Of a DNA stretch of 64,000 nucleotides, positions 30,959-38,433 are shown piece after piece. How positions within the stretch are numbered: the stretch's first letter is position 1; the number at the start of each line of letters is the position of its first letter. The position numbers were made by a program, and so were the translations under genes. The DNA comes from an uncultured Candidatus Saccharibacteria bacterium (GTDB taxonomy: Bacteria > Patescibacteriota > Saccharimonadia > Saccharimonadales > Saccharimonadaceae), in the NCBI GenBank assembly GCA_937889535.1, contig CALBZW010000022.1, forward strand, positions 1-64,000, given 5' to 3'. The notes below the pieces were generated by a model, which did no database searches, was not told the origin of the DNA, and saw only the letters and a program-made list of their open reading frames with translations.

Positions 30959-33268
30959 ATGGTACAGGATTTAAGCGGGTTGACGGAAGCGGAGGTTAAA
31001 GATCGACGGCAGCGGGGACTAGATAATCGTGAGGTAGAAGCGCCGTCGAAGTCGGTGCGGCAGATTGTTGCGTCGAATGTGTTGACGTATTTTAATTTAG
31101 TGTTCTTAATCATTGCGATTTTGCTAATTTTGGTGGGATCATATCGGGATTTGACATTCTTGCCGATTATTATTGCAAATACATTGATTGGGATTATTCA
31201 AGAGGTACGAGCGAAGCAAGTTTTGGACAATCTGAAAGTGATGAATATGCCGCGAGTGCGGACGTTGCGCGATGGGGAGGAACGAGAAATTGGGATTTAT
31301 GAATTGGTGAAAGATGATCTTGTACGTCTCGGGGCGGGGAATCAGATACCGGCGGATGCGGTAGTGGTAGAGGGGAGAGTGATGGTAAATGAAGCATTAC
31401 TGACGGGGGAGGCAGAAGAGATTCAGAAGAAGGCTGGCGAGGAACTATTGTCGGGGACGTTTGTGGTGTCAGGAGAGTGTTTGGCGCGACTCGCGCGGGT
31501 CGGGGCGGAGTCGTATGCCTCAAAGTTGACTTTGGAAGCGAAGGCGATGAAGCGCGGCGAGCAGTCAGAGATTATTCGGTCGTTGAATAAGATTGTGAAG
31601 ATGGCGGGGATAGCGATTATTCCGATCGGAATTGTAATGTTTTGCCAGCAGTATTTCTGGGGCGGGCAGGACTTACAGGCGAGTGTGCGGGCGATGGTGG
31701 CGGCGGTGATTGGGATGATACCGGAAGGACTGTTTTTGCTGGCGAGCGTGACATTGGTGATTAGCGCGATGAAGCTGGCGCGACGGCAAGTCATGCTGCA
31801 TGATATGAAATCGATTGAGACACTGGCGCGAGTGGATACGTTGTGCGTCGATAAGACGGGGACGATTACGGAAGAGAAAATGAAACTGGTAGAAGTGGTG
31901 GATTTTGCGGGAAGGATGCAAGCTGAGAATCGGGAGTTGCTGGGGGCGTTTGCGAGAGCACAGGAGGCGGATAATGCGACGATGATGGCACTGAAAGAGG
32001 GGCTGGATGGAGAAGGGGAGGAACGGAAAGTGAAGAAAGTTGTGGGGTTTTTTTCGAGATATAAGTATAGCGGGGTGGAGTTTGAGGATGGGGTAGTGGT
32101 ACTGGGGGCGCCGGAGTTTGTGCTGGGGGATGAGTATATGAAGTATGCTGAAAAAGTAGAAGAGTATAGCGAAAAAGGGTATCGCGTGTTGGTGTTCGGA
32201 AGATATGAGGGTAAGCTTGATGGGAGGAAATTGACGGGGAAAGTGGAGCCATATGGATTGGTGCTACTCGCGAATGCGATACGGGAGAATGCAGTGGAGA
32301 CATTTCGGTATTTTTATGAGCAGGATGTTGAGATAAAAGTGATTTCGGGGGATAATCCGGTGACGGTAGCGCGAGTGGCAGAACAGGCGGGGATTCGAGG
32401 TGCGGAGAAATATGTTGACTGCATGAAATTAAAGACGAAAAAGCAGATAGATGAGGCGGTAGAGAAATATGTGGTGTTTGGGCGGGTGACTCCAGAGCAG
32501 AAGCGGAAGTTAGTACAAGCATTGAAAGCGCAAGGTCGGACCGTGGCGATGACAGGAGATGGAGTGAATGATGTTTTGGCATTGAAAGATGCGGATTGTT
32601 CGATTGCGATGGCTTCAGGAAGCGAGGCGGCGGTGCAGGCGGCGCAGCTAGTACTCCTAGATTCGGATTTTGCGAAGATGCCGGATGTGGTGAGAGAGGG
32701 GCGAAGGGTAGTGAATAATCTGGAGCGGTCGGGAAGCTTATTCCTCGTGAAAAATATATTTTCGTTCTTGACGGCGCTACTGACGATTATTTTTGCGATG
32801 CGGTATCCGCTTACGCCAACGCAAGTTTCGCTCATAAGTATGTTTACGATTGGGGTGCCAGCGTTTTTGTTGTCGCAAGTGCCGAATACGGCATTGATTC
32901 GAGGGGATTTTATGAAGAATATTATCCTGAAAGCATTGCCGGGTGGCGTGACGGATATGGTGTTGGTGATGTTGATGGCGTTGCTCGGGCGAGTATTGGG
33001 AATAAGTGCACCGGAGATGACGACAGCGGCGACGGTTTTGCTTGCGACGATTGGGATGATGGTGCTACGGGACGTGAGTAGGCCGATGACGTGGGATAAG
33101 AAAGCGATTTGGGGAATTTCGGCGGCGGGGTTGGTGTTTAGTTTTCTGTTTTTGAAATTGCTATTTGGAATTACGGCGACGATGGGATGGCCGGTGTTGG
33201 CGCTTTTGGCGGTGTTTTTAGGTTTGGCGTGGCCGACTCTAAAGATAGTGAAGAAAATGGTGTCATAG
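30959..33268 (+). CDS. P-type cation ATPase
   Basis: The 769-residue transporter has the A-domain motif TGEAEEI (family TGES), the phosphorylation motif CVDKTGTITEEKM, TGDGVNDVLALKDAD and about eight membrane helices, including PEGL in IGMIPEGLFLLA (helix 4). The family position fits the E1-E2 ATPases of CPR and Gram-positive bacteria related to Ca/Mg or cation exporters (P2/P3 type); the ion is not clear. No heavy-metal CxxC domain is present. The leaderless promoter defines the start. A glycosyltransferase gene with its own promoter follows. Confidence 0.88.
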   Translation: MVQDLSGLTEAEVKDRRQRGLDNREVEAPSKSVRQIVASNVLTYFNLVFLIIAILLILVGSYRDLTFLPIIIANTLIGIIQEVRAKQVLDNLKVMNMPRVRTLRDGEEREIGIYELVKDDLVRLGAGNQIPADAVVVEGRVMVNEALLTGEAEEIQKKAGEELLSGTFVVSGECLARLARVGAESYASKLTLEAKAMKRGEQSEIIRSLNKIVKMAGIAIIPIGIVMFCQQYFWGGQDLQASVRAMVAAVIGMIPEGLFLLASVTLVISAMKLARRQVMLHDMKSIETLARVDTLCVDKTGTITEEKMKLVEVVDFAGRMQAENRELLGAFARAQEADNATMMALKEGLDGEGEERKVKKVVGFFSRYKYSGVEFEDGVVVLGAPEFVLGDEYMKYAEKVEEYSEKGYRVLVFGRYEGKLDGRKLTGKVEPYGLVLLANAIRENAVETFRYFYEQDVEIKVISGDNPVTVARVAEQAGIRGAEKYVDCMKLKTKKQIDEAVEKYVVFGRVTPEQKRKLVQALKAQGRTVAMTGDGVNDVLALKDADCSIAMASGSEAAVQAAQLVLLDSDFAKMPDVVREGRRVVNNLERSGSLFLVKNIFSFLTALLTIIFAMRYPLTPTQVSLISMFTIGVPAFLLSQVPNTALIRGDFMKNIILKALPGGVTDMVLVMLMALLGRVLGISAPEMTTAATVLLATIGMMVLRDVSRPMTWDKKAIWGISAAGLVFSFLFLKLLFGITATMGWPVLALLAVFLGLAWPTLKIVKKMVS

Positions 33269-33292
33269 AAAACTCTGGGTTTGGATTTGTGA

Positions 33293-33298
33293 TATACT
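33293..33298 (+). promoter_or_regulatory. -10 box of the GT-C gene
   Basis: TGA-TATACT ends seven bases before the ATG at 33306; leaderless. Confidence 0.6.
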
Positions 33299-33305
33299 GA
33301 GAGTA

Positions 33306-34901
33306 ATGAAGAGGTTTGGGAAAAGATTATGGGAATCGACGGCGGTATGGCTGGCGTTGATTATTGTTGCGCAGACAGTAGTTTATGTCTTGGCGGGAGC
33401 GAGTAAAGCATATTTCCATATGGATGAAATTTATTCATATGGGTTGGCGAATCATAGCAAAGTGCAGATTTATGAGACGGAAGGGTTTTATGATGAGTGG
33501 CATACTAGAAATTATTATGATGAATATTTGACGGTGGGAGAAGATGAGCGCGGGGATTTCCGGCCAGTGTATGAGAATCAGAAAAATGATGTACATCCGC
33601 CATTGTTTTATTTCTTGCTCCGACTAGGGATGGAAATGACTCCTGGTCAGTTCTCTAAGTGGACGGGGATCGTCTTGAATATCTTGATTGCAGGCGTGAG
33701 TACGGTAGTCTTGTGGTTGATTGTGAAGAAACTGACTGGTGGTCAGAAAGTTAAGGCCTTGGTGTTGACGGTAGTGGTGGCGCTCGGGATGGCGGCTGTG
33801 AGTACGGTGGTGTATATACGAATGTATGAGTTGCTGACGCTTTGGGTGCTGATGACGACATGGTTGCATTTGAAACTGCTGGAGGCGAAGAGCGGAGAGG
33901 CAAAGGCGGGGCTGTATGTAGCGATAGGGGCGGTGGAGCTCGCGGGGGCGTTGACGCAGTATTATTACTGGTTTTATTTGGCGGCGATGTTTACGGTGTT
34001 TGCAGTGAAGTATGTAAGGGAGAAGAGGTGGAAGGATCTGCGAAAATATGTGGTGACGGTGATTGTAGCGGGGTTGGTGTCGCTCGTGATATGGCCGTGG
34101 GCGGTGCAACATATGTTCTTTGGCTATCGAGGTGAAGGTGTGATGACGACACTAGGACAGCCGTTAGTATTGCTCGCGAATTTGTGGACGTATGTAGGCG
34201 TATTAGATGAATATGTTTTTCATAAGTTGCTGCTGGTGATTGTGCTGGGATTGATGTTGATTGGTGGGTACGTGATTATGACACAGAAGAAACTGGCGGT
34301 GGCGAAGGGGCAGGGAGAAAAAGTGATGATGATTTTGGTGCCGACGCTGTTTTATCTCGTAGTAGTGGCGGCGGCTTCGCCGTTTGCGGCGTTGAGGTAT
34401 GTGGCGCCGGTGTGCGGGCTACTCTTGGCCTTAGTGTTATGGAGTTTGTGGGGGTTGTTTGAAGGAGTTTGGGGTAAGAAAAGAGGAAGCTTGGGAATGG
34501 TAGTGGTAGTTGCGATATTTAGTGTCGTGATGCCGGTGGCGGCAGGTCTGGAGCCGGACGTAGTATACCGAGAGCGGGCGGAATGGATGGAGAAGGTTGA
34601 GGAGCTAAGTGAAGTTCCAGCGGTGTATTTGATGAAAACGGGAGATGATTGGGGATTTTTGAATGATATTTTGCTGGTGCGAGAGATTAAGGAGTCTTAT
34701 ATTGCGAAAGATGTAGGGGTAGATGAGGAAGCGTTGAAGGAAATCTTGGCAGGGAAGGATTTAGGTGAAGGGCTGATTGTATTTATTAATGATGGTCAGG
34801 ATAATAAGGATGTATTGGAGGCAGTGAAGTCGGCGACGGGCTTGGATGAGGTGGAGTATGCTCAGCGCCTGGTAATGAGTGATGTGTATTATTTGAAATA
34901 A
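33306..34901 (+). CDS. GT-C-type membrane glycosyltransferase (ArnT/PMT-like)
   Basis: The 531-residue protein has about ten membrane segments and the GT-C start pattern: a first helix (WLALIIVAQTVVYVLAG), then an exposed loop with FHMDEIYSYGLANH (the catalytic Asp-Glu type motif) and NDVHPPLFYFLLRLG, the conserved HPPLYY-like motif of dolichyl- or undecaprenyl-phosphate-sugar transferases. A soluble C-terminal domain of about 110 residues follows. It probably adds a sugar to surface proteins or lipids; the donor and acceptor are unknown. Confidence 0.75.
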   Translation: MKRFGKRLWESTAVWLALIIVAQTVVYVLAGASKAYFHMDEIYSYGLANHSKVQIYETEGFYDEWHTRNYYDEYLTVGEDERGDFRPVYENQKNDVHPPLFYFLLRLGMEMTPGQFSKWTGIVLNILIAGVSTVVLWLIVKKLTGGQKVKALVLTVVVALGMAAVSTVVYIRMYELLTLWVLMTTWLHLKLLEAKSGEAKAGLYVAIGAVELAGALTQYYYWFYLAAMFTVFAVKYVREKRWKDLRKYVVTVIVAGLVSLVIWPWAVQHMFFGYRGEGVMTTLGQPLVLLANLWTYVGVLDEYVFHKLLLVIVLGLMLIGGYVIMTQKKLAVAKGQGEKVMMILVPTLFYLVVVAAASPFAALRYVAPVCGLLLALVLWSLWGLFEGVWGKKRGSLGMVVVVAIFSVVMPVAAGLEPDVVYRERAEWMEKVEELSEVPAVYLMKTGDDWGFLNDILLVREIKESYIAKDVGVDEEALKEILAGKDLGEGLIVFINDGQDNKDVLEAVKSATGLDEVEYAQRLVMSDVYYLK

Positions 34902-34916
34902 ACACGAGCGGTGTGG

Positions 34917-34922
34917 TATAAT
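34917..34922 (+). promoter_or_regulatory. -10 box of parA
   Basis: TGG-TATAAT ends ten bases before the parA ATG, giving a leader of only a few bases. Confidence 0.6.
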
Positions 34923-34932
34923 TAGAGTAATT

Positions 34933-35700
34933 ATGGCGAAGGTGATTTGTATTACGAATCAAAAGGGTGGTGTAGGCAAAACGACGACTTCAGTGAATTT
35001 GGCGTATTTTTTGGCGAAAGATAAGAATCGGGTGCTGCTCGTCGATGTTGACCCACAGGGCAATGCGAGTAGTGGGTTGGGCTTGGACAAGACGGAGCTA
35101 GATGCGAGTATGACGGAAGTGATGCTGGACGTGGCGAAGATGAGCGATGTAATACAGCAGACAGCGTTTAAGAATTTTGATCTGGCGCCGACGACACCGC
35201 AGCTAGCGAATGCAGAAGTGGAAATGGCGGGGATGAGGCAGAAATTCGGGGTGTTGAAGCGGGCGATTGAGAGCGTCGAAGAAGATTATGATTATGTGAT
35301 TATTGATTCGCCACCGAGCTTGTCACTTTTGACGGTAAATGGGATGATTGCGGCGGATTATTTGATATTGCCGGTGCAGACGGAGTTTTATGCTCTGGAG
35401 GGGGTGGCACAGTTACTTGAGAGCATGGCGATGGTGAAAAAGGCGATGAATCCGCAGCTAAAGTTACTCGGGGTGTTGGCGACGATGTATGATAAGCGGA
35501 CGAGTCTGTCGGCGGAAGTATTGGCAGAGGTAAGGAAGTATTTTAAGGAAAAGGTGTTTGAGGCGACGATTCCGCGGAATGTACGGGTAGCGGAGGCGCC
35601 GAGTCATGGAGTGCCAGTGGGGGCGTATGATAAGTTTAGTAAGGGGGCAAAAGCGTACAAGGAATTTGCGCGGGAAGTAGAGGAAAGGACGAGAGGGTGA
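34933..35700 (+). CDS. parA: Chromosome partitioning ATPase ParA (Soj)
   Basis: The 255-residue deviant Walker ATPase shows KGGVGKTTTSVNLAYFLA, DVDPQGNASSGLGLD and IIDSPPSLSLLTVNG. The short N-terminus without a helix-turn-helix fits the chromosomal Soj type. parB overlaps its stop by one base. No parS copies (TGTTTCACGTGAAACA-like) are visible in the window, and dnaA is not near. Confidence 0.93.
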   Translation: MAKVICITNQKGGVGKTTTSVNLAYFLAKDKNRVLLVDVDPQGNASSGLGLDKTELDASMTEVMLDVAKMSDVIQQTAFKNFDLAPTTPQLANAEVEMAGMRQKFGVLKRAIESVEEDYDYVIIDSPPSLSLLTVNGMIAADYLILPVQTEFYALEGVAQLLESMAMVKKAMNPQLKLLGVLATMYDKRTSLSAEVLAEVRKYFKEKVFEATIPRNVRVAEAPSHGVPVGAYDKFSKGAKAYKEFAREVEERTRG

Positions 35701-36542
35701 TGAAAAAAAATGGTCTAGGGAGAGGATTTGAGACGTTAATTCCGACGAATTTAGTAGAGGAAGAATTTGACCCGACGCGGAAAGAGGATGAGAAGGTCAG
35801 CCAGCTGATTGAGGTCAGCGTAGATGAGGTGGTGCGGGACGAGAGTCAGCCGCGGAAGACATTTAGCAAAGAGGGGCTACTAGAGCTGTCCGAGTCGATT
35901 AAGGAACACGGGATTTTGCAGCCGATTGTCGTCGTAAAACAAGGCGAGAAGTACCAGATTGTAGCGGGGGAGCGTAGGTGGCGGGCGGCGCAGCTCGCGG
36001 AGCTCGCGACGGTGCCGGTGATCGTACGGACTTTGGATGATCAGAGTCGGCTCGAGATGGCGATTGTCGAGAATGCGCAGCGGGAAGATTTGAATCCGAT
36101 TGAGCTCGCGACGGCGTATGCGAAATTGAAGACACAGTTTAATCTGACGAATGAAGAAATTGGTCAGCGCGTGGGGAAGAGTGCGGGGAGCGTAATTAAT
36201 ACGATGCGGCTGCTGAAATTGCCGGAAGAGGCAAAGAAAGCGATGCAGGAGTATGGTTTGATGGAGGGGCCGATGCGGCCGCTGATTTCGGCGGATCCGG
36301 AGATGGTGCATGAGATTTTGCCGAAGATGATTGAAGAGGGTTGGTCGGCACGGAAAGTTGAGCGGTATATTGCGGATCACAAGAAGAAGAGCTCGGTGAA
36401 GGCGGTGAAGGTGAATAGCTTCGTCAAAGAGGAGGCGAAGCTGTGTGAGAAGTATGGCGCAGAGGTGCGGGTGCGGGGGAGGAGCGTGACGTTTGGGGTG
36501 AAGACGGATGAGGAGCTGAGGGAATTGTTGAAGAAGTTGTAA
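35700..36542 (+). CDS. parB: Chromosome partitioning protein ParB (Spo0J)
   Basis: The 280-residue protein begins GLGRGFETLIP, then the CTPase/ParB domain with QLIEVSVDEVVRDESQPRKTF and the box II motif VAGERRWRAAQLA, a helix-turn-helix (LTNEEIGQRVGKSAGSVINTMRLL), and a C-terminal dimer domain. The ATG shares its A with the parA TGA; a GTG three bases earlier is possible. A long-hairpin element starts three bases after its stop. Confidence 0.93.
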   Translation: MKKNGLGRGFETLIPTNLVEEEFDPTRKEDEKVSQLIEVSVDEVVRDESQPRKTFSKEGLLELSESIKEHGILQPIVVVKQGEKYQIVAGERRWRAAQLAELATVPVIVRTLDDQSRLEMAIVENAQREDLNPIELATAYAKLKTQFNLTNEEIGQRVGKSAGSVINTMRLLKLPEEAKKAMQEYGLMEGPMRPLISADPEMVHEILPKMIEEGWSARKVERYIADHKKKSSVKAVKVNSFVKEEAKLCEKYGAEVRVRGRSVTFGVKTDEELRELLKKL

Positions 36543-36544
36543 GG

Positions 36545-36792
36545 CTTGGTGTTTTATATCCCCTATTTTCACTACTCTTTAACTTACCCTAGCCTAGTTT
36601 CCGGAATGGGGCATTTCGTGCCGGGGATGCTTTTTAATTTTTCCTTTCAGGACGTAAAAGTTCCACGAACGTAATCGTGCTGACTTTTACTAAAAATTAA
36701 AAAGTATCCTCGGACTCAACGCCTTTATATTCCAGAAACTAGGCTAGAGTAAGCCACAAAACAGTTTAATTAAGACTTATAAAAACACCAAG
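36545..36792 (+). repeat. Long-hairpin element, copy 2 (E2)
   Basis: The same plan as E1: outer CTTGGTGTTTTATA with its complement, a conserved unpaired CCCCTATTTTCACTACTC, CTAGCCTAGTTTC with GAAACTAGGCTAG, GGAAT with ATTCC, then a 22-bp inner stem. That stem's sequence (CCGGGGATGCTTTTTAAT...) is unrelated to E1 but pairs with only two G-T wobbles, and the apex has GTAAAAGTTCC and GCTGACTTTTAC. It lies just after parB, in the same orientation. Confidence 0.8.
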
Positions 36793-36811
36793 CTATTTCT
36801 GTTAGAATGAG

Positions 36812-36840
36812 ATTGAACTTGTACAGGCCGTACAAGTTCA
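36812..36840 (+). other. Short hairpin between E2 and the variable repeat
   Basis: TTGAACTTGTAC and GTACAAGTTCAA form a 12-bp perfect stem, matching the hairpin upstream of VR-A. Confidence 0.65.
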
Positions 36841-36845
36841 ACTGG

Positions 36846-36980
36846 CTTTTGTCCGTAGCGGGTTAGTTAATCTTCTTTATGGACAAAGTAGATTTGTGGG
36901 TCAAGAATGGTTTCCCCCTCCGCTGCCTCTACCCAGGTAGTGCCTAATGGAGGAAAAAGGGAGGAGACTAGGCTAGGTAC
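36846..36980 (+). repeat. Collapsed variable repeat VR-D
   Basis: It has the same left border (CTTTTGTCCGTAGCGGG) and the same right border (GGTTTCCCCCTCCGCTG, CTACCCAGGTAG, AATGGAGG) as VR-A, but only about 47 bases lie between them instead of about 150. The reading frame stops at once (FVRSG then TAG). It looks like an internal deletion of a variable repeat. The tail continues with GGAGACTAGGCTAGG, as at the window start. Confidence 0.75.
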
Positions 36981-37026
36981 TGATTTAAGATTTTTGTTTA
37001 CAAAATGTAAGCGAAACTAAAAGCGC

Positions 37027-37055
37027 TTGATTTATTTTGTAAAGTGTGCTATAAT
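37027..37055 (+). promoter_or_regulatory. Promoter of the gene at 37120
   Basis: TTGATT (37027-37032), a 17-base spacer ending in TGC and TATAAT (37050-37055) form a near-consensus promoter. Confidence 0.65.
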
Positions 37056-37119
37056 TTAGGTAAGAGGGGAGCTGGAGACGGCTTTGCTTTGATACTTACT
37101 GTAGAAAGGGGGAATATGC

Positions 37120-37422
37120 TTGAAAAAGTCAAAGAAAAAGCACAAAACTGAGGTTGTCGGCCGGGATGGCGAATTGATACTGGTTGACGCTGATAAGACG
37201 ACTTTGTGGGGCAGGTTGAAAGATAAACTTGGCATGGCACTGCTTAGTGCAGGCGCGGTCGTTGCGGCTATAGTACTTATAGCAGTTTTGGCTTTCTGTT
37301 TTGTGGCGTTGTTGACATTTTTGTTAGTGGTAGCGGCGATTTTAGTCGTAATAGCATTAGTAAAAGTGGCATATGAGACGGTCAGGGACACGCATAAACA
37401 GCACAAGAAAAAAGGTAAGTAG
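37120..37422 (+). CDS. Small membrane protein, 100 residues
   Basis: A TTG start follows AAAGGGGG at good distance; an ATG six bases earlier opens only an 11-codon frame. The product has a Lys-rich cytoplasmic start (KKSKKKHKTEVV), a short region WGRLKDKLGMALLSAG, and a long hydrophobic stretch (two close membrane helices) ending in a Lys-rich tail. I recognise no family. A terminator follows. Confidence 0.6.
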   Translation: MKKSKKKHKTEVVGRDGELILVDADKTTLWGRLKDKLGMALLSAGAVVAAIVLIAVLAFCFVALLTFLLVVAAILVVIALVKVAYETVRDTHKQHKKKGK

Positions 37423-37453
37423 AACATTTAAGTTTATCCCTCAGGGATAAGGT

Positions 37454-37483
37454 AATAGCCGGCGCTCGTGTCCGGCTATTTTC
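37454..37483 (+). terminator. Rho-independent terminator
   Basis: AATAGCCGG and CCGGCTATT pair around a short loop and are followed by TTCTCGTTTT. Confidence 0.75.
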
Positions 37484-37510
37484 TCGTTTTACCGTATTAT
37501 GGTGATGGCG

Positions 37511-37539
37511 CAAGAAAATACCCCAGACAAGCTGGGGTG
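37511..37539 (-). terminator. Terminator of the minus-strand membrane gene
   Basis: CCCCAG and CTGGGG form the stem; on the minus strand a T-rich stretch (TATTTTCTT) follows. Confidence 0.65.
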
Positions 37540-37543
37540 GTAG

Positions 37544-38212
37544 TTAACATCGAGTTTCGGAGACGCCGTCGGTGTCCAGAAAGATGACGGACGGGTCGGA
37601 TTTATAAAATTTGCGCTGGCGATAGACGAGAAAGACCGTATTGTCGGCGTGCATGGAGCGATAAATGCGTCGAGCGATGCGCAATGAAAGCGCGGGCTGA
37701 TGCCGCAGTTCGTCGCAATCGCATGTGCTGAAGTCGTAGACCGTCTTGTGCGTATTCTCCATGACATAAATATAATCTTGGAGTTCGGCATAGGAGAGTC
37801 GAAGACAGGCGACACAGTGTTTCGGGCGATACGCTATGTGCCTCTGCACGAGTTGTAAGGCGCGCGCATGACCGTTTTTCGGATTACCACGTAGGATACA
37901 AAAGCCTTTGGGGTGATATCCGTCCTTAACGGAGGCTTCGCTCATGAGGTCACCACGGATCATAAGGCTGATGATTTTCTCGAAAATACTTGTCATGGCG
38001 ACAGCGATGCTGAAGTGGCAGATCAGAAACGCAGCGAGTGTGATAACGCCCGTGCTAATAAGGATGGCGTCTTCGGTAAAATCGAGGTGCGGATAGAGCG
38101 TACAGACGGCACTGATGGTAAGAAAGGTTGTGATAACGAATCCCAGAATCAGGGATAAAAACACGATGAGTATAATCGTGATGACTTGCATTTTATAATG
38201 AATCTTTGTCAT
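37544..38212 (-). CDS. Hypothetical membrane protein, 222 residues
   Basis: The protein has two N-terminal membrane helices (MQVITIILIVFLSLILGFVITTFLTISAV and AILISTGVITLAAFLICHFSIAVAM) and a soluble C-terminal domain with several Cys (PKHCVACLRLSYAEL; DFSTCDCDEL). I recognise no family. The ATG at 38212 is preceded by AAGGAG eight bases upstream; a start three codons earlier is less likely. Confidence 0.6.
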   Translation of the reverse strand: MTKIHYKMQVITIILIVFLSLILGFVITTFLTISAVCTLYPHLDFTEDAILISTGVITLAAFLICHFSIAVAMTSIFEKIISLMIRGDLMSEASVKDGYHPKGFCILRGNPKNGHARALQLVQRHIAYRPKHCVACLRLSYAELQDYIYVMENTHKTVYDFSTCDCDELRHQPALSLRIARRIYRSMHADNTVFLVYRQRKFYKSDPSVIFLDTDGVSETRC

Positions 38213-38373
38213 TAAAAACACTCCTTTCGGGAGAGCGGGGTTTTAAGTTACGAGATGTTAGCTACGGCGGTATTTTATCATTAAATCAGCAGAATGTCAA
38301 TAGATAGCCGGACTTTTACAGAGGTAGGGAAAGGAAAATACCAGAAAAACCTTGTGATTTGGCGTGAGTTTGC

Positions 38374-38379
38374 TATAAT
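38374..38379 (+). promoter_or_regulatory. -10 box of the RNase J gene
   Basis: TGC-TATAAT lies 54 bases before the ATG, with TTGTGA 16 bases upstream of it. The leader contains GAAGTA-TCTGAA-AGTACTTC, a small stem, and AAGAGGAA as ribosome site. Confidence 0.55.
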
Positions 38380-38433
38380 AGAAGTATCTGAAAGTACTTC
38401 AGGGGGAATAACGGGGGAGAATATAAGAGGAAT

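Noticed and set aside
34933..36542. parAB as a plasmid or replication-origin marker
   Set aside because: No parS-like palindromes, dnaA or DnaA boxes are visible nearby; the genes look chromosomal but the origin is not in this window.
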